From: Exophiala sp. HKRS030
Taxonomy: Eukaryota; Ascomycota; Eurotiomycetes; Chaetothyriales; Herpotrichiellaceae
Length of the DNA stretch: 64,000 bases
Assembly (NCBI GenBank): GCA_023897205.1
Contig: JAHWDD010000004.1
Coordinates: forward strand, 2,418,001-2,482,000
Direction: 5' to 3'
The position numbers were made by a program, and so were the translations under genes. A model generated the notes under the pieces. That model ran no database searches. It was not told the DNA's origin and worked only from the letters and a program-made list of their open reading frames with translations. Shown in pieces: positions 52,901-62,554 of this stretch (its first letter is position 1; each line of letters begins with the position of its first letter).

Positions 52901-54706
52901 ACGCTCCTCCCTGGAACCGACATCGCTAGTGGCAGCTCGGGTATCCCCCAGTGATTTGACCATTTCAGCCAGTCTTCGCTTCTCGGTCTCCTTTGCCAGA
53001 CTCTCTGAGCGTAGCTTTTCGATCTCAATCTCGTTAACCTCCACTCTTTCACGAAGATATATCACCTCTTCTTCCGCAGTGGGACTTCTCTCATCGTCCG
53101 TACCGTATCCCTGATCAGCATTCGGAGACTCCCTATTACCAGATTCCTCGAGTTTCTTCTGCAGCTCTCGAACCTGTTTTCTCAGATTATGATTATCTTT
53201 TTCTAGTCGTAACCGGTCCGACTTTAATTGTACATTTTCTGTGATCATTTCTTTTATGCCGTCTTCAGATCTCTTCTGTAGTGCTTGGTCCAGGAAGTGG
53301 ATCTTCATCTTCAAATCAAAATTCTCCTTACCTAGCTTCTCGACCGTACTTCTGTGCTCTTTCAGAGTTAGGCCTCTCTTTGGGCCTGGTGTCAGTCCGA
53401 AGACGCCCGTGTTCTTATCAGGGGACATGCTTCGTTCTTGACGGTACTGACGGGCAAAAGTGCCTGGGACCTCTAGATCTCGGACGTTGTTGGCAATAAC
53501 AGTGTCCGTAGGCATGTTGAAGTTGAAAGTTGAAGCCTTTGGAGTCGACAGACCACCGGCGTCCTTTGACTTGGGGCTTTCCTCTTCCAAAGTGCTTAGA
53601 TCGGTCGCGCTGGCGTGCCGCTGTGTTCGAGGCTCATCATCGCTGATGCCCGACAACCCGGACATCATACTTCCAAGACTGGCTTGTCGTGAAAGCGTCG
53701 TTCTGGACTTGCGCTGCGTACTCGAATCCGGCAACGCACCACCGGACTGGAGTGCAAAATCGGCAGCCATAGTCGCCTCGCTGGTTTCGGTAGTCGAACT
53801 GGCTATGGAGTCAAATGAAAGTCGTGCATTAGATGATCGTTTGTGGAGGTATTGTGGACGTCTTGAAGTACGAGAAGAAGTCGCAGTACTGTCCTGCTGA
53901 CCGTCACCTGCTCCAGGCACTTCGAGATATCGACCCTCTTGGTCGCTTTGTGCGCTGCTCTTTCGCGGGGTTGCATCATTGTCCGCTTGACCAGGGCCTA
54001 ATCTTGTGCGAGGTCTGGGTTCTTCTTCCTGTTCTCGCGCTGTCTCGTAACCCCCCATCGTTGCCAGAGACTGAACCCTGGACAATGTTCGCGCAGCCGC
54101 TGCAGCTGTTGGCGACGAAGACATATTTTCCAGTGCAGAGGTACTCGGCGCCTCGGGCGTCAAATCCAAGTCCTCACTCGCATTGGAGAATTCCTGCTCG
54201 CCGGGCGCCGGGGTTTTGTATCCACCTGGAGGCGTCCGTGGGGATTGTACAGGCACTGCTTCGCCTTCCACATGGTGTTCTGGCTCGTCATGGTGTTGAG
54301 CGACCTTGATAGGGTGTGGCTTCTTACGCACTGCTATATTATCATTGGGCATTCCGAATTGGTAGGTATCGTCAGCGCCATTATTTGCAGAGTCCTGGCC
54401 AGTTATTTGCGATGGTTCGGGTAGAAAGCTGGACTCGACATCCAGCAACTTCTTGTTCATTTCACTTTCATCCAATGTACGGTTGGCGGGGAGGTCTAGA
54501 TTTGTATTCTCATCCTGAGCCTGCAGGAGGCTGCTTGGGTCCCGTGGACCGGGAAGAAATGAATCAGTAAGCTGCGAGTCCATGTGTTCATCACCGTTCA
54601 CACTGCCAGCCGACGAAAGCTCATCCTCCTCCTCGTCGAAACCCCCAGGGACCCTCGAAGACCGGCGCACCGTCGGAGGACGACTCGATAGGATGGATGA
54701 AGACAT
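49955..54706 (-). CDS. apsB: Spindle-pole-body / MTOC coiled-coil protein (CM1 motif, ApsB/Mto1-like)
   Basis: This is a single open frame of 1,583 aa. The N-terminal third is disordered, Ser/Thr-Pro-rich and probably phosphorylated. Near residue 445 comes the centrosomin CM1 motif (LTLKEHRSTVEKLGKENFDLKMKIHFLDQ, in two parts), which binds the gamma-tubulin complex and places microtubule nucleation at spindle pole bodies and septal sites. Long coiled coils fill most of residues 450-1290. A conserved block near 1195 (DWAHNNSLINGNLPSQE, WPGFSRNLLLAAKQVEG) is followed by more coiled coil and a basic, Gly-rich end. In Aspergillus this protein is ApsB, needed for nuclear migration into sterigmata. 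Around 50850 the stretch VRVHTHSHSDHGSR begins with GTACGTG and might be an unspliced in-frame intron. Confidence 0.82.
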   Translation of the reverse strand: MSSSILSSRPPTVRRSSRVPGGFDEEEDELSSAGSVNGDEHMDSQLTDSFLPGPRDPSSLLQAQDENTNLDLPANRTLDESEMNKKLLDVESSFLPEPSQITGQDSANNGADDTYQFGMPNDNIAVRKKPHPIKVAQHHDEPEHHVEGEAVPVQSPRTPPGGYKTPAPGEQEFSNASEDLDLTPEAPSTSALENMSSSPTAAAAARTLSRVQSLATMGGYETAREQEEEPRPRTRLGPGQADNDATPRKSSAQSDQEGRYLEVPGAGDGQQDSTATSSRTSRRPQYLHKRSSNARLSFDSIASSTTETSEATMAADFALQSGGALPDSSTQRKSRTTLSRQASLGSMMSGLSGISDDEPRTQRHASATDLSTLEEESPKSKDAGGLSTPKASTFNFNMPTDTVIANNVRDLEVPGTFARQYRQERSMSPDKNTGVFGLTPGPKRGLTLKEHRSTVEKLGKENFDLKMKIHFLDQALQKRSEDGIKEMITENVQLKSDRLRLEKDNHNLRKQVRELQKKLEESGNRESPNADQGYGTDDERSPTAEEEVIYLRERVEVNEIEIEKLRSESLAKETEKRRLAEMVKSLGDTRAATSDVGSREERDMWKDMLEAETIAREQSEEDNKRLRDEVAKLRSENSVPARSNGRKARIGGSVVSRSSSVEAAANAQNAEIERLRHEVSELQKMIGAQASTLTSRNKEKERLYQEIEDLKLGRMGGLRSVAGDSILDRSASRARSHSRASNGTRMSRLSDQERETLETRINELRDEVSQLKLENQNIQSQFDEALAELDAVDAQAQADADQFNEELQLLTQERDNALRDAEEQDVAFQQLKNEAQEEIDGLGDELDAKVEECARLEQELKAQVENVKALQAEMRSAGEGLVRLEEDAQQNLARYQSVKAELDDANRELESLEKTCSEAESKVQRLTVQQESSHNEIAFLREEQDADKIKIGDLESLLKKVHLNLESERDKSRELERRINDERAQRDAVANQEKQEVQRVINDLNREASGAKDELRKVRKALSARDIEANTSKDRLGELEENLRNIIGDPNSSRSGMISAVNKMKRELDQTTIDLESVRRRLEETENLLADRDALLESTSHECKRLADAFEREKSGRRQDKLDFERTNKGHNSTTRALSSASARIAELEGMRQTDRKRALQTENQFKEQLTERNQILLNLWKRLSAMCGPDWAHNNSLINGNLPSQEVIGNILFWPGFSRNLLLAAKQVEGILTTFKDKIKRVDRELFKEYQALEQTLEVRTRKLERIEESWEKMKLKMSEMEVRVHTHSHSDHGSRIPTTSRTPEISKLKGENRLLKAELALLQQQQAHHNMHQRRERNESRASGYSGPMSPHDGPGQLDGAVVGVPARSSSMRRHKMELQRHHSTGVVEHLVGSNGDGTGMSLRSNSISSRASGYAQSHHEKERERERERDRGLMIPAGPFNAPANGNFPLPPPREAPPAPPSTGTASASGTSDIASQGHQGPGGQEKWIHRLRELERRLKAEREARLLDRSGARKRLEERDAVNEELRRELERERVKKSIGFGGDGGDGSGAPGIMGTSTMPPLLEGEGQVGDYAGRGKR

Positions 54707-55513
54707 GGCTCAGGGTGAAAGGTGGACTGCGTCAAGGGACTATTCTACTAGGCCGATCTTGCGGCGTCGCAGGCCGGTGGTATTCGAGCCTTTGCGTATG
54801 AGTGTTGCGGACAACATGTGTGGAGATATCGTGAAATCTGGAGACTCTTGACGCGTGGGATGAATGTGGTGATGGAGGAGGATGAGGGAGTCGCGTCGTG
54901 ACTCTTCACGCCTAGGAGAGCGATGAACCGGTCGCGGGATCGTTGCGGACAGGAGATATTCGCCTTGAACAGGACGAGTATGATAGAGGAGTCTTTTGAT
55001 CAGGACAACAGGGGGTCTGGAGCGTGTGAACTAAGTCGACTAGGTCATCCTAGGGTGGTCTGGGGCCGTCCAACACTCAACCGTCAGCGGCCCTGTTCTC
55101 TCCTGAAACCCGGAACTCGAAATCGTGCCAAGCGCTTTGCCTAATTGGTGCCCTCCATCAACAAGCCCCAAAGTCCATAGTAACCACGAGGCTGACTACG
55201 GAGTACTGGATACCTGACATCTTCCCTACAGTACGGAGTACCAGATTAATTGATGCATGGCTCTATTATTACAGAATACACTATCTAAGCTTCATCGTCT
55301 TCATGTTTTCATGTCCATGTCCATATTCATATTCATATTCAAGTCATCCTACCAACAAAACAAAAACGGGGTATCTATAATTCACCACACGCAATCAATC
55401 ACCAATATAGTGCACTCGTAACGCGCCACTCGTTCTACACCGCCAACGTCGCGATGCCACGATTGTTGGTTGGGTTGGCCATGACACAAAGCAAAAACCC
55501 ACACGAATGGCCT
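54707..55513. other. Intergenic, promoter of the spindle-pole-body gene
   Basis: This is 0.8 kb without a gene. Two TACGGAGTA motifs lie 35 bp apart at 55197-55205 and 55232-55240. Confidence 0.45.
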
Positions 55514-58500
55514 TCACTCCACAATGTCATGAGCACTCAATGCCCTCGACTCGATCTCAGCGAGTTGGGCATCTTCCTCTTCCTTCCTCATCTTGTATAC
55601 ACGATCTTTGGTGGCCTGCGCGTTTTGCAGGGTGTCAATATATGTGCGGAATTTAACAATCTCCCGCAAAAGGTAACTGCTCTTCCTCTCCCAGTTGTTC
55701 ATCGCCTTGGCCGAATTGGGATGCTTGGGCGAAAAGGCCGTCGACATCATGGCTCGGAGCTCGTTGTGCTTTTGTAGTTCATCTTCCACATTACTTACGT
55801 AGGTTTGTAACGCTTTTAGCTGATCCACCTCGAGCAGCTGAGAAGCAACCATAGATTGTTGTGGTGGTGACCAGTCGTTGATATGCACCTTGTCGCCAGG
55901 CAACTTGCTGCGTATACCGCCAGCATGATCCATCGAGCTTCTCATCGACATTTGAGTGCTAGGGCGGGGGACCATAGCGGCGTTTAACCCGGCTTGGGAC
56001 TCGGAAGCCATGGCACTTCTGTTCACCACGACATCGCTCCAGCCAAATTCCATGTTGCTGATACCTCCCATCATGGGCTCCTTAGACAGTCGAGCACTCC
56101 AATAATTTGCGGTAGACACAAATTCTCTGACAATGTCTGGTGTCCCCACTGAAAAGAGATGTACCGCGCCCGTTGGGAGACTGAGCGCCCAAACATAGGG
56201 TCGCGCTTTAGAATATCCAGGAGGTGGAAGCGAGCTTGCAATGGTGTGCCGAAGCATAAACTTCCACACTTCCTCAGCATTATCTTGCCAATTCCCACCG
56301 CCAACGACAGCTCCAGGCTTCGTTGCCCGAGACTTGTTCCTTAAGGATTTTGCACTGGACGAGAATGAGAACAGCCTCATCCACCCCTTTTCGATAACTG
56401 CGAAGCAGTCATTCCAGTTTCGGTCCTTTGACCTCTTCTCTACCCCTTCGAGATGGCATTTATGTTTGACAATGCCTTCCTTTGCCCAGGGTGCTCCGCA
56501 CAATTCAAGTGAATCGTCTTCCAGAAGCGAACCGGCTTTCAGTCCATCATCAGTTTGCAATTCAAGCTGATCTTCACGGATGATAGCTTGGCTCAACGCA
56601 TTAGCGAACCCAATCGAGGACTGGTAGTCGCCGTGTATCATATCGGTGCCGAACGAGTCGACAGACATCGAGGTTAATGTCTTTCCAAGGCTGGCTTTGC
56701 TCCACGTGCTTGAGATAGAAGGACTCCATGTTGACGACTGCTCGTCGATGCTGGTTCTACTAGAACCAAATCCGGCGGCAGACGGCAGGCGAGGCCGAGA
56801 TCTAGTCTTCGTCATAAACCGGGCTCCGAGGGATTTACTTTCTCCGAATCGACTACGGTTGGTGTCTGAGTGTGCTTTACTGAGAACACTAGGACTCCGA
56901 CGTAGAACGTTTGTTCCAATAGTTAAGAAACTGTTGGACTGATTGCCGTTCGTATTTGCATCGATTTGAGCGCCATAAAGTGGTAGCGGTTCCTGAGAAA
57001 TTGAGTTGTACAGTCCGCGTAAAATCGTCTCAATCTGTGTCTCCCAGGCTCTTTCTGATCCAGAGTAGATGACTGATCCACGTAGGCTGTTTGCCATCTC
57101 TTGATCGGTGTCCTCTTCGTGAATAGTCTTTTCTGTAGGTCTCCTTGGTCCTCGGACGGTAAGGTTGATATCTTCTACAGGCTTGACATTCAAATGCGTT
57201 TTAGAGGATGCTGCACGAGGGGTGTTGCTATTCTCTGACTCTTGAACAATACGTTTGATCGGTGGAAGTGCGTTGCGAACAAATTGTGCTTTTGTCATTT
57301 TCTGGCCAATGTCGGCTAAGTGGAGATCAGTGTTCAGAAGGAGAATAGAGTAGCATATCGTATGGACCACATCTAATGAAATCAGCTGAATGTCGTGTTG
57401 AAGACAGGAAAATAACCTTACCACTTGACCTGTATAGGTTAGAAGGATTGCAGTCACACCATCGTTGAGCGAAGGCCACCATGATTCGATCCATCTGCTG
57501 TGTCTCTCCTTTCAAAGCTATGCGGTCGCAAAGACCTCGGAGAGCATCAATAATGTCTTGATTTGACCAGTCGAATAGTTCCATGTATGCTTGTCTCACA
57601 AGCTGGCGCTCAGGGCCATCTTCTCCTAACCACGCTCCAGCATTTGTAGAGTCCATGTCATCATCCGCATTGTCAAAAACCTGCTTAGCTTTGATCTTGG
57701 CAGCATCGGTGGCAGATTGGCTTGGTTGCAACACCTGTAGCAATGGCAAAGCTACTTTCTCGGTGCGAGGGGTCTCAACAACGAGTGGAGTTGTTGGCGC
57801 CGACCTATAGTCGCTAACATCGGAGGTTGACGCGACTGGAGAACCGTTGGATGCTTTAATCAGAGCCAGAGCCCCAGGACTCTTCGATTCCGCAGCAGGT
57901 TTACTGTCATGGGCTGCGAGACTTCCCGTTGGTGGTGCAGTGATGGACGATGCAGGAGACACACCCTCAGACGTCCAAGAGCCTTTTCTCGTTGTCTGCC
58001 GTGGGCCAGAGACAGGGCTCGCCAACGAAGCCAACAGTGTCCCGGTCTCAGCTCCAGAGCCTGATTCATCAACGTCCTTTCCAGCTTGGAGTGTAGATCG
58101 ATCGTTCTCAGAATGAGTGCTACCACCGAGAGGAGAGCGTCTAGTTATGTCTTCTGTGCTACTACTATCGGCAAGGAATGAGTCTTGATGAGGTATCCGT
58201 AGCGTCGAGGGCTTGTTGTGGGACTTTAGCGTCCGATTACTGCCATGTGATGCGGTCCGAGTGTGTCCAGCTGGTTTCGGGTAGTTGACAGACTCTGGCG
58301 GCAATCCAAACGAAGGAGGCGGGAGATTTGGCGTATAGAAACCCTGCATAGAATTGGTTCGGCCATGCCCCAATGTCGGAACAGGGTTCTCCATCAGATA
58401 AGGATCCATGAAAGCCCTCAGGCTACTAACCGGGCTTGCTCCATCTGTTTGTTCAGGCTCTGCTTTGAGTTCTGAATCAAGTGTCAGTGGAAGAGGAGGT

Positions 58501-59888
58501 GGTATAGAACTCGAAATAGACTTCTTCCTCCTACGGAAGAATGTAGAGGTTTTCTTGGCGACTATAGGTTGGTTTTCTTTGTTTGCAGACAGCTCAGTTG
58601 ACGTTCTCCGGACCGGTCTTTGCACCAATCTGTTGGGCGGCGTGGTTGGGTACAGCGGTTCATCCTGCACCGGTGTTGCGCGGCCAGGATGTTGCTTTGC
58701 AAGAGAGGTTGGCGTAGAACTATGGCTTTCTGAATGCAGAGTCGGGTATTTCGAGGAACCAAAGACACGCCTGAAAAAACCAGGTCGAGGGGTTGTGACA
58801 GGCTCATGGGCCAATCCCTGGTTCACTTTGGGCTCCAGTGCAGCATTGCTCAGACTCGGCACGCTCTTCACTGTGGGTAACACCTGCAGAGGATCGTTCA
58901 TGGACCGTCCACCACTCACACCTAGTGTACCTGATCGTCCCTTCTTCACGTAGGCGCTTTTGGAAGATTTGGCACTGTTCTTCCTCACTAGAGGCGTGTT
59001 GGTATTGTCCACTGTAGGCCCCTTTCGAGACTCGGGACCTGAAAAGATGACCGGGGTAGAAGCCATAACATCGGAAGTGGTCTTGAAAGGCTTGGGGCCG
59101 CGCGGGACACGGTCTCTCGTGCCAAAGTCGAAACTCCGGGATCGCCGACTCCCAGCTGCTCCCAGACGGCCCGAAAGACTGGCTAGATGACCAAGGTCAA
59201 TACTGGACGAAGCACTGCTTGCCGTGCTTCTTCCTCCATTTGAAATGTTCTTTTGCCTCCTTGTATGGCCAGGCTGGGCCGCTCTCTGAGCTTCGTAGAC
59301 TTTTGATCGAACAGAGTCTTCATCCTCGCCGCGTATGCTGGGGAGCTTCTGAACATTCTTCTGGTGTCGAGCAGTGTTTCGGAGAGGAATACGAGGGGTT
59401 GTATCTGACAGGTGTGGTATAGACCTCAGCTCCGGTACATCAGGCTCGGATGAAACTGAAGAACTGAACGTATGCCCTCTCTTTCGTATGCTGCTCTCCA
59501 TATCGTAGCTGTTATTTCGCGATGTATGTGAAACGTCGCCAAAACCCGCAGCAGAAAATTGGTCAAGAGACATGACAAGGTTGTCGACCATGGAGGCACG
59601 GAGGATATGGTTGGAAGAGAAGGAGAGGTCATGAGGATCTTCAAAATCGTCATTTTCATGACTGTGAGCAGGCGAGGCTGATTCTGCCAGGAAGGTTCCA
59701 GAGTGCGCCATCGGGGATTGTTGTGATGTCCCATCCACCCGCTGGGCTGGATGTGATTGTAGAGATGGTGACGAGGGGATGGAATGAGAGGAATGTCTGT
59801 GAGGTTTTGGATTCGTAGGGTGTTTCGACGAACGGGGGCGTGGACTTTTTACTTTTGTTGGAGATGACAGCAACTGCGCAGTCGTCAT
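55514..59888 (-). CDS. Sec7-PH Arf guanine nucleotide exchange factor (Syt1-like)
   Basis: This is a protein of about 1,441 aa that loads GTP onto Arf GTPases during vesicle traffic at Golgi or endosomes. Exon 1 (59888-57422) encodes about 700 disordered Ser/Pro-rich residues and the first half of the Sec7 domain: YMELFDWSNQDIIDALRGLC, then LKGETQQMDRIMVAFAQRW, where the catalytic Glu of the GET loop is seen. Exon 2 (57372-55514) continues with DVVHTICYSILLLNTDLHL and KMTKAQFVRNA, completing the domain. A PH domain follows near residues 1130-1280 (VKHKCHLEGVEKRSKDRNWND, RPYVWALSLPTGAVHLFSV) and a C-terminal coiled coil (QTYVSNVEDELQKHNELR). Intron acceptor TTAG is chosen because it alone joins the Sec7 frame. 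Confidence 0.9.
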
Positions 59889-61322
59889 GCTGAGAACAGG
59901 TTCCTGTCGACTGGCACACGAATGAATCTACCGAGGACATCAGAGTATTGCCAGAACAGTCTGAGACAACTAAGAGCGGAGAGTACGTGTCGATGTCGCA
60001 CGACTTGGGGTCGGTCGGACAGCTTCGTTGCACATGTCGCGGAGAGACAAGGTGTCGAAAAGGTGCAGGACAACGAGATTGTCGAGTAGAGAAACTTCGA
60101 TGTTCAGGATCAAGGATATGCAGGCAGATAGTGGATGCAAGGTTATTGTACTCCGGGGTGCAGTGAGGCTGCCCCTTCACAACTGACCTGGAGAGGGGAA
60201 GGAGATTCAAAAAGTTGTACATACGGGATTCCTGGTGCAACTCAACGCGGATGGTGGGTCGATGCTATCTAGCTGCAGTGCTAACTTGTTGTAGGTACAT
60301 AGCAAGGATAGGGGTCGCCAGGGTCTTGTAGATGCAGGGGTTGCTTCTTCCCTGGCTCTACAGTAACACTGCGAGTAGAAGTTCGGAAGAGATAGTCCTA
60401 TACCACCCAGGTACAGAGTCTACGTTCAGTATTTCGACAATCGATGTCTACAGCACAGAAACTCATGCGGTCAACATAGCCCTTCAGTCAACCAGTCAGT
60501 CATTCAGTGCGCCCTCCCTTCACCACCAAATCAAGTACCTCTTGACTGGAGACGCGGACGGATCGACCCATGCAAGCTGCTTAGGCCACTGGCCGGCCTG
60601 AGACTTGACAGGTCAAACGGGAAGAGATGGCTGGATCAACTGACTGATATTGTGGAGGGGGGTGTCTACAATTAATACAGTAGTTGTGCACCTCAAAGAA
60701 CAATGTTCATAGACTAGCCTTTCCAGAACACAAATGTTGTCCTCGTCCACCTACAACTCCGTAGAGATATTCGAGTACAAGTACGGAGTACTATTCCTGC
60801 TTCTGGATGCTCAACAAGCACCGTTAATCCAGGGCACCACAGGCCGATTGCCCCAGCCAAGGATAGGGGTGGGACGGACCTGCATTAGCACCATTTGACG
60901 AACGCCACCACCATCAAACTAGGCTCAAATCGACTGAAGGCGCTTCGAAACGAGCCACGATTCGAGATGGAACCATACAGTAGGTACAGTACTATGGTGC
61001 CGTGTCACAAAGGTACCTGTCTACCACCAGTATGCGAGGTGCTCGTCCTTCATATGCGCAGATATTATGACACGTCTAGTAGTGCAAGAAGCAAACCCGG
61101 AACACCAACGTATGGTTGCGAAAATGTCAAGATGGGAAGCATGTGTTGGTTTAAGTATTTTTCAGGTACCAAGCTAGATTTGGCCTCAAGGCCTCTCGCA
61201 ACCTTCCAGCACCAAAACCAGATATACAACCATACACGACACCACGATGAAGCGCTTGCTTTCTCGAAATGCTCAACCCTGCATCATTACATCGAATCAG
61301 ACAGTAGATTGGAGGTATACAC
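59889..61322. other. Intergenic upstream of the ArfGEF
   Basis: This is 1.4 kb with the ArfGEF leader and promoter. One AGTACGGAGTACT motif lies at 60780-60792. An open frame of 218 codons at 60895-61551 has no domain and runs into the UNC-50 gene on the other strand, so it is not called. Confidence 0.45.
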
Positions 61323-62267
61323 TCAGCTCCGTACTCCCAGAAACAACCATTGTGTTCCCACTGTGGTCAAATTGATGCCCAAGACTGTGCAGACAAGCCA
61401 TATGACGATCCACGCTATCATAGGCGAGAGGAGAAATTGGGTATGGTGCAGGAAATGTAGCGCATTATATCCCAGGAATGTGATCAAACTCCAGTATATG
61501 CCGGCTGCTAGGTACAGCAAATTGGCAAAAAATGTCGACGCCCGATTTTGATGATTGATCACCGGCATGAGGATGTATTGGATGATGTAGAGCAGGACAT
61601 ATGGCGGGAAAAAGGCGCGGATCGAGACATCGAAACAGTATCCGAATTCCAACACTTCAGCTCCTCGTGATCCTCCAGGCGGACCAAACAATCCCGCTTG
61701 ACGTCTTCGGCCTGGGAGTCCAGCGATGCCTGGACCCAAGAGACGCCCAATCAAATAATATGCCAGTGTCGACACCAGCAATGAGCCAGCCAGAAAATGC
61801 ACAACGACAAACATTAATGCGAGCTTAACCACCGATGCCAAGGAGGGCGTGTATGCCAGGGACCAAGCGAAGGACGTGAGGAGGAGAAAGAAGGACAGGA
61901 GGTAGGTGAAGGAAGGATCCGGTCGATGCCAGGTATTTCTCGTCTCTGGAAGTCATTGTCAGTAAAGGACTGGTGGAGGGTGTCTTCCACTGACGCTTGT
62001 GGTAGTATATCGACTTGAACACCTTTTTTGGCGCGATGAGAAGATGCGTCATCTCCCAGACGGCCATTTCGAAGTCCATCTGTGGAAATTTGAAGAGCCT
62101 GTGATTTCGCTGTATCAGTCACTGATTCTTCAGCGTTTCCTGGTCTGCACCGCTAACCTCTTGAAGAAACGTGGCATCCGAATATCTCCACGCCTTCTGT
62201 CGGCCGTGGTGGCCCCAAAGTGACCCGGTCCATGTTGACGAGGCGTGGCAATGCGAGGATTGCTCAT
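61323..62267 (-). CDS. UNC50: UNC-50 / Gmh1 family Golgi membrane protein
   Basis: This is a five-TM Golgi protein of the UNC-50 family (yeast Gmh1), which helps receptor assembly in animals and links to Arf-GEF recruitment in yeast. Exon 1 begins MSNPRIATPRQHGPG and ends MPRFFKR. Exon 2 continues LFKFPQMDFEMAVWEMTHL and KKVFKSIYYHK, and the last exon begins QTRNTWHRPDPSFTYLLSFF. Hydrophobic segments follow (LALMFVVVHFLAGSLLVSTL, FFPPYVLLYIIQYILMPV, NLLYLAAGIYWSLITFLGY, MIAWIVIWLVCTVLGI). The key family words PxPxFTY and FLGYNALHFL are present. Two introns, one with donor GTCAGT, join in frame. The neighbour to the right in transcription order is the ArfGEF gene. Confidence 0.92.
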
Positions 62268-62554
62268 TCGGACACAAGGAGTGCGTAGCGGTCAAAATTT
62301 GGGCGGGTCAAGTGAGACAGACGCGAGGAGGATAAAGATGGTAATAGTTGCGTAGTAATAAACAAAATTGAATTTCATGACAACAAGTTGTCTTTGCTTA
62401 GACGCAGGCAGAATCGGCCTTAAGAGTCGGCCACCCCAACTTACCTAAGCTGGCACTCCGCATAGCCTCGCTACTTCAGCCTTATCATGCTCTCTACAAC
62501 GGACTTGAAAATTGTACTCGTGAGAATCTTAATGATCGGATCTTACATAGACTA
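62268..62554. other. Intergenic between UNC-50 and nucleotidyltransferase genes
   Basis: Short spacer holding the UNC-50 promoter and the nucleotidyltransferase 3' flank. Nothing else is seen. Confidence 0.4.

Noticed and set aside
60895..61551. 218-codon plus-strand open frame
   Set aside because: No recognisable domain, and its 3' part is antisense to the UNC-50 last exon.
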